From Streptomyces tardus (GTDB lineage Bacteria; Actinomycetota; Actinomycetes; Streptomycetales; Streptomycetaceae): a stretch of 64,000 nt of DNA. The notes beneath the pieces were generated by a model, which did no database searches, was not told the DNA's origin, and saw only the letters and a program-made list of their open reading frames with translations. The translations under genes were made by a program, and so were the position numbers. Positions 49,377-59,256 of the stretch are shown in pieces. The stretch lies in NCBI RefSeq assembly GCF_018101125.2, contig NZ_JAELVF020000001.1, positions 2,981,977 through 3,045,976 on the forward strand, written 5' to 3'. Numbering within the stretch: position 1 is the first letter of the stretch; every line of letters begins with the position of its first letter.

Positions 49377-49524
49377 TGCGGCGCGGACTGTGCGGGAGTG
49401 CGGCGCGCGGTGTGCGGGCGCAGGCGTACGGGCGCTGCGGGGCAGGTGCGCGGGCGCGCGGCGCGGACGCCCGCGGGGCGTACGAGCGTGCGTTGCGGCG
49501 CGTGCGGGACAGCCACCCGCCGGC

Positions 49525-50121
49525 TCAGGAGTTGTAGGCGCTCTGGGCCCGTTCGAGACCGGCGGTGAGCAGCGTCTCCACCGCGTCCGCCGTACGGTCG
49601 ACCAGGTACTCCAGCTCCTTGCGCTCGGCGCCGGAGAAGTCCTTGAGGACGTAGTCGGCGACCGCCATCCGGCCGGGCGGGCGGCCGACGCCGAACCGGA
49701 CGCGGTGGTAGTCGGGGCCGAGGGTCTTGGTGAGCGAACGCAAACCGTTGTGCCCGTTGTCGCCGCCGCTCTTCTTCAGCCGCAGCGTGCCGTAGGGGAT
49801 GTCCAACTCGTCGTGCACCACGACCAGTCGGGACAGGTCCGCCTTGTAGAAGTCCAGCAGCGAGGCGACCGGGCCGCCGGAGACGTTCATGAACGACATC
49901 GGCTTGGCGAGCACCACCCTCGTACTGTCCACGCCCGGCGTGCCGATGCGGCCCTCCAACACCTGTGCGCGGGAGGCCTTGTGGGACTTGAAGGCACCGC
50001 CCATCCGCGCGGCGAGCAGATCGGCGACCATGAATCCGACGTTGTGCCGGTTGCCCGCGTACTGCGGGCCGGGGTTGCCGAGTCCCGCGACGAGCCAGGG
50101 ACCGGTGGACGTCTCGCTCAT
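49525..50121 (-). CDS. pth: Peptidyl-tRNA hydrolase
   Basis: Pth recycles tRNA from peptidyl-tRNA that drops off the ribosome. The 198-residue protein carries the family motifs [18 protein letters not shown] with the catalytic His, [17 protein letters not shown] and [11 protein letters not shown]. Length matches. It lies downstream of rplY on the same strand, with a hairpin in the gap, as part of the glmU-prs-rplY-pth block. Confidence 0.97.
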   Translation of the reverse strand: MSETSTGPWLVAGLGNPGPQYAGNRHNVGFMVADLLAARMGGAFKSHKASRAQVLEGRIGTPGVDSTRVVLAKPMSFMNVSGGPVASLLDFYKADLSRLVVVHDELDIPYGTLRLKKSGGDNGHNGLRSLTKTLGPDYHRVRFGVGRPPGRMAVADYVLKDFSGAERKELEYLVDRTADAVETLLTAGLERAQSAYNS

Positions 50122-50222
50122 CGCGTGTGCTCCCGATGGGGTTGCGGAAGTGAAGGGTGTACGCGGCCGTACTGCGACGGCTGCTCCGCGGCGCCGTCTC
50201 ACAGCACCACCGCGGACGAAGA

Positions 50223-50255
50223 GCCCCGCGCGACCGGTCTGCGGTCACGCGGGGC
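50223..50255. terminator. Hairpin between rplY and pth
   Basis: Thirteen-base arms (50223-50235 and 50243-50255) pair with one mismatch around a seven-base loop, 14 bases after the rplY stop. It may end or attenuate rplY transcription before pth. Confidence 0.75.
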
Positions 50256-50268
50256 CCGGAACGCGGAA

Positions 50269-50856
50269 CTACTCCGCGGCAGCCTCGGCCGCGTCGCCTT
50301 CGGCAGCCGGCTCCTCGGCCTGTGCGGCCAGGACCTGGAGGACGATCGTCTCGTCCTCGACGTCCAGCTCGGTGCCCTTGGGCAGCTTGATGTCCTTCGC
50401 CTGGATGCTGTCGCCGGCGACCAGGCCCTCGACGGAGACGGTGATGCTGTCGGGGATGTGGGTCGCCTCGGCGATCACCGGCAGCGCGCTGAGCACGTGC
50501 TCCAGCAGGTGCTGGCCGGGGCCCAGGTCGCCCTCGGCGTGGACCGGGACCTCGACGTTGACCTTCTCGCCCTTCTTCACCAGGAGGAGGTCGACGTGGA
50601 CCAGGAAGCCGCGGATGGCCTCGCGCTGGATCGCCTTGGGGATGACCAGCTCCTGCTTGCCCTCGATGTCCAGGGAGATCAGGGCGTTGGAGGTCTTGAG
50701 GGCCATCATCAGGTCGTAGCTCGGGATGGCGACGTGCACCGGGTCGGCGCCGTGGCCGTAGATCACGCCGGGAACCAGCTCGGCACGGCGCAGACGGCGG
50801 GCGGAGCCCTTGCCGAACTCGCTGCGGACGGTGGCCTTGATCTTCGTTTCAGCCAT
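50269..50856 (-). CDS. rplY: 50S ribosomal protein L25/general stress protein Ctc
   Basis: This 195-residue protein is the long (TL5/Ctc) form of L25, which binds 5S rRNA. The N-terminal RNA-binding domain reads KATVRSEFGKGSARRLRR and VPGVIYGHG, and the C-terminal TL5 domain ends in an acidic Ala/Glu tail typical of actinobacteria. It is placed between prs and pth on the same strand. Confidence 0.96.
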   Translation of the reverse strand: MAETKIKATVRSEFGKGSARRLRRAELVPGVIYGHGADPVHVAIPSYDLMMALKTSNALISLDIEGKQELVIPKAIQREAIRGFLVHVDLLLVKKGEKVNVEVPVHAEGDLGPGQHLLEHVLSALPVIAEATHIPDSITVSVEGLVAGDSIQAKDIKLPKGTELDVEDETIVLQVLAAQAEEPAAEGDAAEAAAE

Positions 50857-51156
50857 GGGAACGCTCCTCGTATCTCGTCGAAGGACCTGCGGCGTCACCC
50901 GGCCCACGACAGACCTTGCTACGAAGAGCGCGTCGATAACGGATCGCCGTCCGCGGTGGCCGCGGGACCGGCATCCCTCGCCGAGCAACGCCTCGCATCG
51001 TACCCGCCGCCGCGCCGTACACCCAATCCGGCCCCGGGGCAAGCGAACGGGGCCGGTCCGCTCGATCGCTCGAACGTCCCGACCCCGGTCGGTGGTGCCT
51101 GTGCGCGGCTCCCGCGCGATGGCGGCACTGCCGGTACTGCTCGGTGGGAGGGGCGC

Positions 51157-52146
51157 TCAGCGCTCCTCCTCCTCCTCCTCCTCGAAGAGGCTGGTGACCG
51201 ACCCGTCCTCGAACACCTCGCGCACCGCGCGGGCGATGGTCGGCGCCATCGACAGCACGGTGATCTTGTCGATGTCCAACTCCTCGGGAGTGGGCAGGGT
51301 GTTGGTGAAGACGAACTCGCTGACCCTGGAGTTCTTCAGCCGGTCGGGCGCGGGGTGGGAGAGGATGCCGTGCGTCGCGGTGACCACGACCTCCTCGGCG
51401 CCGTTGGCGTACAGTGCGTCGGCCGCGGCGCAGATCGTGCCACCGGTGTCCACCATGTCGTCGACGAGCACGCACACCCGGTCCTTGACGTTGCCCACGA
51501 CCTCGTGGACGGTCACCCGGTTCGCCACGTCCGGGTCGCGGCGCTTGTGCACGATCGCCAGCGGGGCGCCGAGCTTGTCGGCCCAACGGTCGGCGACACG
51601 CACACGACCGGCGTCCGGGGAGACGATGGTCAGCTTCTCGCGGTCCACGCGCTCACCGATGTACTGGGTCAGCACCGGCAGCGCGAAGAGGTGGTCGACG
51701 GGCCCGTCGAAGTAGCCCTGGACCTGGTCCGCGTGGAGGTCGACGCTCACCACGCGGTCGGCGCCGGCCGCCTTCAGCAGATCGGCCATCAACCGGGCGG
51801 AGATGGGCTCGCGTCCGCGGTGCTTCTTGTCCTGGCGGGCATAGCCGTAGAAGGGGATGACGACGGAGATGCTGCGCGCCGACGCCCGCTTGAGGGCGTC
51901 GATCATGATGAGCTGCTCCATGATCCACTTGTTGATCGGAGCGGTGTGGCTCTGGATCAGAAAGCAGTCGGCGCCGCGCACCGACTCCTTGAAACGCACG
52001 TAGATCTCGCCGTTGGCGAAGTCGATCGCCTTCGTGGGGACCAGGTCCACCCCGAGCTCCTGGGCGACCTCCTCCGCGAGCTTCGGGTGGGCGCGGCCGG
52101 AGAAGAGCATCAGCTTCTTCTCGCTGGTCGTCTTGATCCCGGTCAC
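51157..52146 (-). CDS. prs: Ribose-phosphate pyrophosphokinase
   Basis: This enzyme makes PRPP from ribose 5-phosphate and ATP for nucleotide, His and Trp synthesis. The 329-residue protein shows FANGEIYVRF, the flexible-loop region RQDKKHRGREPISARL, and the PRPP loop VDDMVDTGGT. It ends in an unusual run of seven Glu followed by Arg. The GTG at 52146 has AAGGAG upstream. It follows glmU closely on the same strand (251 bases). Confidence 0.97.
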   Translation of the reverse strand: MTGIKTTSEKKLMLFSGRAHPKLAEEVAQELGVDLVPTKAIDFANGEIYVRFKESVRGADCFLIQSHTAPINKWIMEQLIMIDALKRASARSISVVIPFYGYARQDKKHRGREPISARLMADLLKAAGADRVVSVDLHADQVQGYFDGPVDHLFALPVLTQYIGERVDREKLTIVSPDAGRVRVADRWADKLGAPLAIVHKRRDPDVANRVTVHEVVGNVKDRVCVLVDDMVDTGGTICAAADALYANGAEEVVVTATHGILSHPAPDRLKNSRVSEFVFTNTLPTPEELDIDKITVLSMAPTIARAVREVFEDGSVTSLFEEEEEEER

Positions 52147-52397
52147 TGCACCGTCTCCTTGAGTTCTGCTGAGTGTGCGCTTCTCACCGTACGCCCTCGG
52201 CCGCCGAGCCAGGGGGCGCAATGGCTGCTCGGGACAGTGATGCTCGCAACTGTCCGATCCGGTTGACGGGCCGCGTGATCAGGGCACTTGCGCGAACGGC
52301 GGCGGCGCGCAGAGGTCGCGTGCGCGCCTCCTCCCGCACGCGGGCCGGACCGCACAGGGGCTCCCGCCCGGCGTGCGACCCGGCCCGCGCCGGAGGG

Positions 52398-53864
52398 TCA
52401 GGAGTGCCGGACGCCGTCCGAATCGCCCTGCTCCTGCGCCGATTCGGCCGCCTGCGCCGCCGCGCTGCCGGGACGCTTGCGCGCGACCCAGCCCTCGATG
52501 TTCCGCTGCTGCCCGCGCGCCACCGCCAGCGAACCGGGCGGCACGTCCCGGGTGATGACCGAACCCGCCGCGGTGTACGCGCCGTCGCCCACCGAGACGG
52601 GAGCCACGAACATGTTGTCCGAGCCGGTCTTGCAGTGCGACCCGATCGTGGTGTGGTGCTTTGCCTCGCCGTCGTAGTTCACGAAGACGCTCGCCGCACC
52701 GATGTTGGTGTGGTCGCCGATCGTCGCGTCGCCCACGTAGCTCAGATGCGGCACCTTGGTGCCCTCGCCGATCGTGGCGTTCTTCATCTCCACGTACGTC
52801 CCGGCCTTCGCCCCCGGCCCCAGCGACGTGCCCGGGCGCAGATAGGCGTACGGGCCCGCGCCCGCTCCCGCGCCGACCCGGCTCTGCACCGCGACGGTGT
52901 TGATCACCGTCGCGTCCTCGCCGACCTCGGTGTCCGTCAGTCGCGTGTTCGGCCCGACCTCGCAGCCGGCCGACAGGTGGGTGCGGCCCAGGAGTTGGGT
53001 GCCCGGGTGGACCACAGCGTCCGGTTCGACGGTGACCTGCACGTCGATCCAGGTGCTCGCGGGGTCGACCACTGTCGCACCGGCGAGCATCGCCGCCTCC
53101 AGCAGACGGTCGTTGAGCAGCCGCCGTGCCTGCGCCAGCTGAACCCGGTTGTTGATGCCGGCGACCTCACGGTGGTCGCCGGCCGTCGAGGCCCCCACCC
53201 GGTGACCGGCCTCGCGCAGGATGCCGAGAACGTCGGTGAGGTACTCCTCGCCCTGGCTGTTGTCCGTGCTCACGCTGCCCAGGGCGTCGCCGAGCAGTTC
53301 CGCGTCGAAGGCGAACACCCCTGAGTTGATCTCACGGATCGCCAACTGCGCCCGGTCGGCGTCCTTGTGCTCCACGATCGCCGTGACGCTGCCGTCCTCC
53401 GCGCGCACGATGCGGCCGTATCCGGTGGCGTCCGGCACCTCGGCGGAGAGCACCGTCACCGCGTTGCCCTCGCTCTCGTGCGTCTCGGCCAGCGAGCGCA
53501 GGGTGGTGCCGGTGAGCAGCGGGGTGTCACCGCAGACGACGACGAGCGTTCCGCGCGGGCGCACCCCCTCGGCGGCCAGCGCCTCCAGCCCCGTCCGGAC
53601 CGCGTGCCCCGTGCCCTTCTGCTGATCCTGAACGGCCGTCCGCACCTCGCCGTCCAGGGCGCCCAGGTGTGCGGCGACCTCCTCCCTGGCGTGGCCGACG
53701 ACCACCACCAGGTGCTCGGGGTCCAGTTCGCGGGAGGCGGAGACCACATGGCCGACCAGCGAGAGGCCGCAGATCTCGTGCAGGACCTTCGGCTTCTTCG
53801 ACCGCATACGGGTCCCTTCACCCGCGGCGAGGACGACGACGGCTGCGGGGCGTTTGGCGCTCAC
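52398..53864 (-). CDS. glmU: Bifunctional UDP-GlcNAc pyrophosphorylase / GlcN-1-P acetyltransferase
   Basis: GlmU catalyses the last two steps to UDP-N-acetylglucosamine for peptidoglycan. The 488-residue protein has the N-terminal uridylyltransferase domain with LAAGEGTRM (about 12-20) and a C-terminal left-handed beta-helix with hexapeptide repeats (about 265-450, for example IGEGTKVPHLSYVGDATIG split over turns). A short Ala/Gln-rich acidic tail follows. The GTG at 53864 fits the family start. It heads the block glmU-prs-rplY-pth. Confidence 0.97.
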   Translation of the reverse strand: MSAKRPAAVVVLAAGEGTRMRSKKPKVLHEICGLSLVGHVVSASRELDPEHLVVVVGHAREEVAAHLGALDGEVRTAVQDQQKGTGHAVRTGLEALAAEGVRPRGTLVVVCGDTPLLTGTTLRSLAETHESEGNAVTVLSAEVPDATGYGRIVRAEDGSVTAIVEHKDADRAQLAIREINSGVFAFDAELLGDALGSVSTDNSQGEEYLTDVLGILREAGHRVGASTAGDHREVAGINNRVQLAQARRLLNDRLLEAAMLAGATVVDPASTWIDVQVTVEPDAVVHPGTQLLGRTHLSAGCEVGPNTRLTDTEVGEDATVINTVAVQSRVGAGAGAGPYAYLRPGTSLGPGAKAGTYVEMKNATIGEGTKVPHLSYVGDATIGDHTNIGAASVFVNYDGEAKHHTTIGSHCKTGSDNMFVAPVSVGDGAYTAAGSVITRDVPPGSLAVARGQQRNIEGWVARKRPGSAAAQAAESAQEQGDSDGVRHS

Positions 53865-54202
53865 AGGGATGCCCTTCGGCTTCGGGTGAATGTCACCCGC
53901 AGGATACCGGCCGAACCCGCCCCGTCCGGCGCTGGCCTGCGCCGGTGCGGCACGCCGCACGGCCGGTGCGGCACGGCGTGCATGCGGCGACGGGGGCGTC
54001 CGCGCCGACAGCAGCGCGGGAGCGCGGGGGCGTGCTTGTAGGAGGACGCGGCGACGAGTGCGCGGTGCGGCGTGCGTGTGGTGCGGCGTGCGTGCGGTGC
54101 GACGAGTTCGCGGTGCGAGGGGCGTGTGGGAGTACGGGCGTGCGGCGCGCGTCGGTGTCGGCCGGCCGGGGAGCGCCGGCGGGGCACCGGCCGGGAGCGC
54201 GC
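53865..54202. other. Intergenic low-complexity region
   Basis: This 338-base gap upstream of glmU contains GTGCGGCGTGCG-type near repeats (about 53950-54120) and no gene. The glmU promoter must lie here or further upstream, but I see no clear hexamers. Confidence 0.5.
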
Positions 54203-55107
54203 TCAGCGGTGGTCTGCGCCGACTGTTCGGCGGGCCGGGCGGCCGGAGAGCTCGGCCAACATCCCCTGCACGGACCTCAGATGGCCGTGCAGCTCGGCAC
54301 GGCGCTCGGTGCTGCGGCGCTGCGAACGCTCCACCTCGGCCCGTACCAGCTCGGCCCGGGCCGCCGCCTCGGTCAGCATCTCGGCGGCCCGCGCCTCGGC
54401 GTCCTCCCGCTGGTGGCGGGCGGTCTCCTCGGCCTCCGCGTACGCGCGCCGGCCGCGGCCCAGGCCCGTTCGCCGCGTTCGGTGAGGGCCGAGACGTGCG
54501 CCTGCCCCTCCACCTCCCGTCGTGCCAGCTCGCGGACGAGGGCCTCCCAGCGCTCGCGGTGCTCGCGCTGCTGGTTGGCCAGCAGCGCGGCGCCGCGCCT
54601 CCGCACCTCCGCCACCCGGGCCCGCCCCGACTCCTCGGTCTCCGCCGCGTCCGTCCTCGTCACGGCGAGTGCCTCCCGGGCCAGTGCCCGGGCCTGGCGC
54701 ACCGTGTCCTTCGCCCGCGCCCGGGCCTGCGCCCGCCGGCACTCGGCGGCCTCTTCCGCCCGTGTGCACCGGGACTGCCCGTCCTCGCGCGCCGCCGCGC
54801 GCTCGTCGGCCGCGTCGGCCGCCGCCGCCCGTGTGATCCCGGCGGCCTCGGCCTCCGCCTCGCGCAGGATTGCCCGAGCGCGCCCGCCGAGCGCCTCGAA
54901 GGTCGGCTCGGGCAGGGTCGCCACCGCGCCGCGCAGACGTTCGGTCTCCTCCGTCAACTCCCGCGCCAGCACCGCGAGTCGGCTCTCCTGCTCCTGCAGC
55001 TCCGCGCACTCCCGCGCCAGCGCCGCCACCTGCTCGTCGACCTGCGCGGGCCGGTAACCACGGCCGCGTACCACCGAGAATCCGTGCGGAGACTGATCCG
55101 AAGCCAA
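54203..55107 (-). pseudogene. Coiled-coil protein, interrupted by a one-base frameshift
   Basis: The product would be about 301 residues and almost entirely alpha-helical coiled coil rich in Ala, Glu and Arg, starting ASDQSPHGFSVVRGRGYRP after a TTG at 55107 with GAGGGG upstream. It resembles the Streptomyces coiled-coil group annotated as cellulose-binding proteins, relatives of the FilP/Scy cytoskeletal proteins. Near 54460 the frame breaks: upstream it reads LTERGERAWAA, and the -1 frame continues GRRAYAEAEETARHQRED to the stop at 54203. Adding one C in the CCGG run restores a continuous helix. It may be a sequencing error rather than a real mutation. Confidence 0.75.
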
Positions 55108-55248
55108 TGCGAGCCCCTCACCTGGACGACTGCGCCGACTCCCGCACCAGGACAGGACCCGCAGAGAGGTGCGATTCGCCCATAGCGTTACAGTACGGCC
55201 TAACCGGTCTCCAAGGATGAGGCATCGGCGGCCCCTGAACACGTACGG

Positions 55249-55290
55249 CACCCCGGTTGCCAGGGGTGTGTCTCGGCGGCAACCGGGGTG
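55249..55290. terminator. Hairpin terminator for the deaminase/SUKH-4 gene
   Basis: Exact 13-base arms (55249-55261 and 55278-55290) flank a 16-base loop, 41 bases past the stop of the minus-strand gene at 55332. Confidence 0.8.
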
Positions 55291-55331
55291 CGTCGCAGTG
55301 CAGTTAGCGGTGGAGTCGGGGAGTGCGCGCC

Positions 55332-57863
55332 CTACAGCAGGCCGTCCCACAACTGTTCGAGGATGACCGACCACCATGTCTCGGTGGAGCCCAGCGCCGC
55401 CGGGTCCAGCGCCGCCAACTGCTGCTGGAAGTCCACCGTCCAGCGGCCCGCCTGGTCCGGTGTGAGCCCGTACCGAAGCGGCCACATCCGGCCCAGCATC
55501 GCCAACGAACGAGCGAACTCCGGCAGGCCCGTGTTGACGAACTGCGGCGTCGCAGGCTGCCCGTCCGGCGCACCCTCCAGCGGCACCGCCACGATGTGCG
55601 CCGTGCCGTACTGCACACAGAGCTGGCGCCCGTAGTCGTTGCCCATCACCAGGTACGAACCCGCGTCCGAGCCCGGCTGCACGCCGCGCTCCTGCGCCAG
55701 TTCCGCCAACGTCGGTATCGGCCGCCCCGGCTGCGCCTGCGCCCAGAAGAACGGCGGCACCTCCAACGGCAGCCCGGACCACATCAGCGTCTGCGCCACC
55801 ACATCCGGCACACCCTGCCGGGAGACCGCCATCTGATCGAAGCGGAACATCCCCTGCCCGAACGCCTGGCCCAGCTCGTGCCCGATGCCCTCCAGCGGGA
55901 TCGGCGGCGCCTGCTGCACCGGCATCAGCGCCGCCCGCACCGGCGCGTGCCGCGCGGGCGCGTCCGCGACCTGGTGCAACTCGCCCTGGTGCTCGACCAG
56001 ATGGCGCATGCCCTGCTGGCGCGAGGCGTGGTCGCGCCCGTACGGAGCGGTGTGCGAGATCCGCACCTGGGGCCAGGCCTCCTTGACCATGCGCGCGCAG
56101 TAGCCGCCGGGCAGGTCGCAGCACTCCAGCTCGGTGTGCAGCTCCAGCACCTGCTCCGGCGGGATGTTCATCCCGCGCAGCTCCTGCATGATCTGCCACT
56201 CGGGGTGCGGCAGCCCGGGGGCCGCACGGCGGATGAGCTTCTGCTCGCTGCCGTCCGGGGCACGGTAGGTCAGCACCGCCATGTACCCGGGGCCGACGAG
56301 CGGCTGCCCCGCCTGCGGCTGGTAGCCCCCCTGGGGCGGCGCCTGCGGGTGGTGGCCGGAGTGCCCGTGCTGTACGTGCTGTACGGGCGGGCCGGGCTGT
56401 ACGTGCTGGCCGTGCGTCTGAGGGGGGCCGGTGGGCCCGGTGGGACCGGCGAGCATCGTCGCGGCGTGGTGGACGCCGCCCGAACCGCCCGGCGCGCCGG
56501 GGGAGTTGGGTGGCGACGGGGGCTGCGGGCCGCCGGTCGTACCCGGATCGGCGAGCATCGTCGCCGCGTGGTGCACCCCGCCCGAACCGCCGGACGAGGG
56601 GTCGGCGGGTGGGGGAACGGCGCCCTGGCCGGGCTGGAGGTCCTGCCCGCCCTGGCTCGCCACCTCGTCCGCCGACACCAACTGCGTGGGCTCGTACGCC
56701 TTTCCGGGCGGGCCGCCGGCTGCGCTGCCCGCGCCTCCTCCGCCCGGCCGGGCACCCGGGGTGCCCGGCGCGCCGGGCGGCGGGGGCACGGAGCGTCCGC
56801 CCGCTCCGCGCGCCGGCCGTGCCGTACGCCCGGGAGCCGGCGGCGCCGGGCGCGGCGCACCGCTGGTCGGTATGTCTGCCATGTCCGCCGCGCCACTCGT
56901 CGCGGAAGGGGCGGGCGGGGGTGTGCCGTCGGCCACCATTCCGGGGTCGGCGAGCATCGTCGCCGCGTGGTGCACCCCGCCCGCGCCGCCGCCGGAGGCA
57001 CCCGAACCGGCCGGGGGCTCGCCGGAATCGGCCGGTACCGGCGTCCGGGCAGCCTGCGGGGACTCGACCGGCGGCGCCTGAGGAGCGGGCTGCGACGGCT
57101 GGGGCGGCGCGTCGGACCGCGTGTACGCCGGCGACAGCCGGGTCGCCGCCAAGCCGCTGCCGTCCGGCAGCAGTTGGGTCCTGGCTTCGGTGCTGTACCG
57201 GCCGTCGCCGGTCTCTCCGTTCTCCTCCTCGTCCTGGTCGCTGCCGCTGATCGGAGGAGCGAAGACCGTCGCAGGCGGCGCGACCGAAGGGCCCGAGCCC
57301 GAATCGGAGGTGTCCGCCCAGGAGACCGCACCGGAGGACGGCGAGGACCAGGAGGCGGGCGGCGGCGTCGACAGCACCGGCCCGCTGCCCCAACCACCCG
57401 TGCCCGCAGCGGAGTCGGCGCCCGTACCGGAGTCGGCGCCCGGAGGCGTGGCAGAGCCGGCCGGCGTACGCGAACCCGAGCGGTTGTCGGGGACGCCCAT
57501 CCGGTCCGCGGCCTCCTGCAACCAGTCCGGCGGCGACAGCAGGAACGAGGTCGACTCCAGATCCACCCGCTTCGGCGGCTCGGGTGCCGGGGCGGCAGCG
57601 GCCCCGGCGCCGTAGGACTCCTCGTACCGCCGCATCACCTCCTCCGGCGGCAGCGCCGGCCACAGCGTCGTCGCGCCGCTGTCCCGCGCGATCACCAGCC
57701 GTGCCGCACCGCCGTCGGAGGTCGGCACGTCCGCGCGGTCCTGCGCCCACACCACGTAGCCGAGATCGAACTCCTGCACCTGCACCTCACGGTGCTGGTA
57801 CGCCGGCACACCGCCGTTGACCCAGTGCTCGGCGCGCTCCCGCGCCTGTGCGAGTGTCACCAT
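55332..57863 (-). CDS. Three-module protein: YrhB-like, deaminase-like, SUKH-4
   Basis: This 843-residue soluble protein starts with a small YrhB/immunity-like domain (about 1-75, ARERAEHWVNGG and VVWAQDRADVP). A disordered Pro/Gly/Ala linker (about 85-510) carries three copies of GGVHHAATMLA ending at residues 304, 437 and 471, and other TxL elements (TQLVS, TQLLP). A deaminase-like domain follows, with HPE at 553-555 and Cys581, Cys582 and Cys589 (ELECCDLPGGYC). Such HxE/CxxC arrangements bind catalytic zinc in nucleic-acid deaminase toxins, though the first motif has HPE rather than HAE. The C-terminal part (about 640-843) fits SUKH-4. It lies two genes from another deaminase. Whether the deaminase part is active is not known. 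Confidence 0.8.
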   Translation of the reverse strand: MVTLAQARERAEHWVNGGVPAYQHREVQVQEFDLGYVVWAQDRADVPTSDGGAARLVIARDSGATTLWPALPPEEVMRRYEESYGAGAAAAPAPEPPKRVDLESTSFLLSPPDWLQEAADRMGVPDNRSGSRTPAGSATPPGADSGTGADSAAGTGGWGSGPVLSTPPPASWSSPSSGAVSWADTSDSGSGPSVAPPATVFAPPISGSDQDEEENGETGDGRYSTEARTQLLPDGSGLAATRLSPAYTRSDAPPQPSQPAPQAPPVESPQAARTPVPADSGEPPAGSGASGGGAGGVHHAATMLADPGMVADGTPPPAPSATSGAADMADIPTSGAPRPAPPAPGRTARPARGAGGRSVPPPPGAPGTPGARPGGGGAGSAAGGPPGKAYEPTQLVSADEVASQGGQDLQPGQGAVPPPADPSSGGSGGVHHAATMLADPGTTGGPQPPSPPNSPGAPGGSGGVHHAATMLAGPTGPTGPPQTHGQHVQPGPPVQHVQHGHSGHHPQAPPQGGYQPQAGQPLVGPGYMAVLTYRAPDGSEQKLIRRAAPGLPHPEWQIMQELRGMNIPPEQVLELHTELECCDLPGGYCARMVKEAWPQVRISHTAPYGRDHASRQQGMRHLVEHQGELHQVADAPARHAPVRAALMPVQQAPPIPLEGIGHELGQAFGQGMFRFDQMAVSRQGVPDVVAQTLMWSGLPLEVPPFFWAQAQPGRPIPTLAELAQERGVQPGSDAGSYLVMGNDYGRQLCVQYGTAHIVAVPLEGAPDGQPATPQFVNTGLPEFARSLAMLGRMWPLRYGLTPDQAGRWTVDFQQQLAALDPAALGSTETWWSVILEQLWDGLL

Positions 57864-57869
57864 CAGCCC

Positions 57870-58847
57870 TCACCCCTCCACCGGGACGGCGCGGGCGAAG
57901 CCGCCGTCCACCATCAGGTTGGCCACGGTCTCCAGCTCCGGCGGATTGCCCGCGAGCCGCAGCAGGAACGCGTCGAAGTCCGCGCCGCACGGCAGCAGCA
58001 GCTCCGCCATCCGCTCCGGCATCGGCACCCCGTCCCGGTCGCGCGCGTCGTCGTACGGACTGAACCACACCGATCCGACGCCCTCGCCGCGCACCTTCAC
58101 CGCCAGTACGCCGCCCTGCACGAAGGCCACTCCGAGATAGTCCTTCGTCAGGTGATCGCGCAGGCACTTGTTGACGTACACCAGATCGTCCACCGCCGAC
58201 TCCTCGCGAACCGTGAAGAACGGCTGGTCCAGCAGCACTCCCAGCCCGGGCTCGAGCGCCACCCCGGCAGGGGCGTGCCCGCCGGCAGCCTTGAGGAAGG
58301 ACCGGTAGGCGCCGGGCAGCCGGTACCCGAGCAACTCCTCGGCGTGCAGGACGCGTTCCTCAGGCACCGCGGGCTCCCGCGGCACCTCGAACCGCACCGG
58401 CCGGGTCGCCTCCAGCGGCCGGGTGCCCCGCTTGGTGTGGTCCACCACCGCGGTGGCCAGCCCCGCGTGGTGCCGAAGCAGCGCCTTCACCTCGGCCGGC
58501 ACCAACTCCAGCCGACGGCCGCCCAGCACGTGGTGCCAGGAGAAGCCGTGCGGAGTGGCCACCGACGGCAGACCGCGCCACAACTCGTGCCCGGAGGCGT
58601 GCAGCGCGGCGTTCGCCGACACGTAGTCCGTCAGCCGCAGCTCGTCCACCCCGAAGCCCTCGGGCGGCTCCGCCACCTCCGCCGCCGCGCGCGCGTACGG
58701 GGAGAACACCGGGGACCCGGCCGCGTCCACCCGCACGCCCCGGCCGTACAGCGCGGCTCTCACGGGGTCGGGAAACCGCACGAGCTGGCCGGCGTAGGTC
58801 CCGTTCGGCGGCGCGGCAGGATGCTGCCCGAGCCGACCTGTCGTCAT
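57870..58847 (-). CDS. SMI1/KNR4 (SUKH-1) family protein
   Basis: This 325-residue protein carries an SMI1/KNR4-type SUKH domain in its C-terminal half (about 160-320, with VPEERVLHAEELLGYRLPGAYRSFLKAAGG split over the first helix and strand). SUKH proteins neutralise nuclease or deaminase toxins. The N-terminal half is unassigned and begins with a disordered leader. The ATG at 58847 has a GGGAG site. Its stop is six bases from the start of the deaminase/SUKH-4 gene, so the two are cotranscribed. Confidence 0.88.
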   Translation of the reverse strand: MTTGRLGQHPAAPPNGTYAGQLVRFPDPVRAALYGRGVRVDAAGSPVFSPYARAAAEVAEPPEGFGVDELRLTDYVSANAALHASGHELWRGLPSVATPHGFSWHHVLGGRRLELVPAEVKALLRHHAGLATAVVDHTKRGTRPLEATRPVRFEVPREPAVPEERVLHAEELLGYRLPGAYRSFLKAAGGHAPAGVALEPGLGVLLDQPFFTVREESAVDDLVYVNKCLRDHLTKDYLGVAFVQGGVLAVKVRGEGVGSVWFSPYDDARDRDGVPMPERMAELLLPCGADFDAFLLRLAGNPPELETVANLMVDGGFARAVPVEG

Positions 58848-59256
58848 GCGGACTCCCTGGTGGATACGGCTGCCCCGAGGTGGGCACAGCTGTCCCGAAC
58901 AGCCTAAGGCGTGGGCCCGCTTCTCCACCTTCGCGGCCTTCACCGCCTACCCTGCCACTCCGCGGCACACCTCTGGCACCGAAGCGGTACAAGGGCGGTA
59001 CCGCGCCCGACTACGCAAAAGACCGAAGCTTTGGCACAGTCGGATCGGCTGTACCGCACCACGGGCCACTTCTCTCACACGGGTCGCCCACCGGTGCCGC
59101 GCGAACACCACACCGCGCCACCGCGCGCCACCGTCAGCCACACCGCACACACCGCAGTGCCGCACACACGCAGAGCCACACACCACGCAGCACCGGACAG
59201 AACCAGCACGGCCCGCACACCACTCTGTCCGCGGGCACCACAGGAGGCACCACTCC
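58848..59256. other. Divergent intergenic region, SUKH-1 / YwqJ-like deaminase
   Basis: This 409-base gap has no supported gene. The right half (59100-59230) is a CAC-rich low-complexity stretch. The left half, around 58980-59060, is less biased and probably holds promoters for the two divergent units. Confidence 0.5.
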
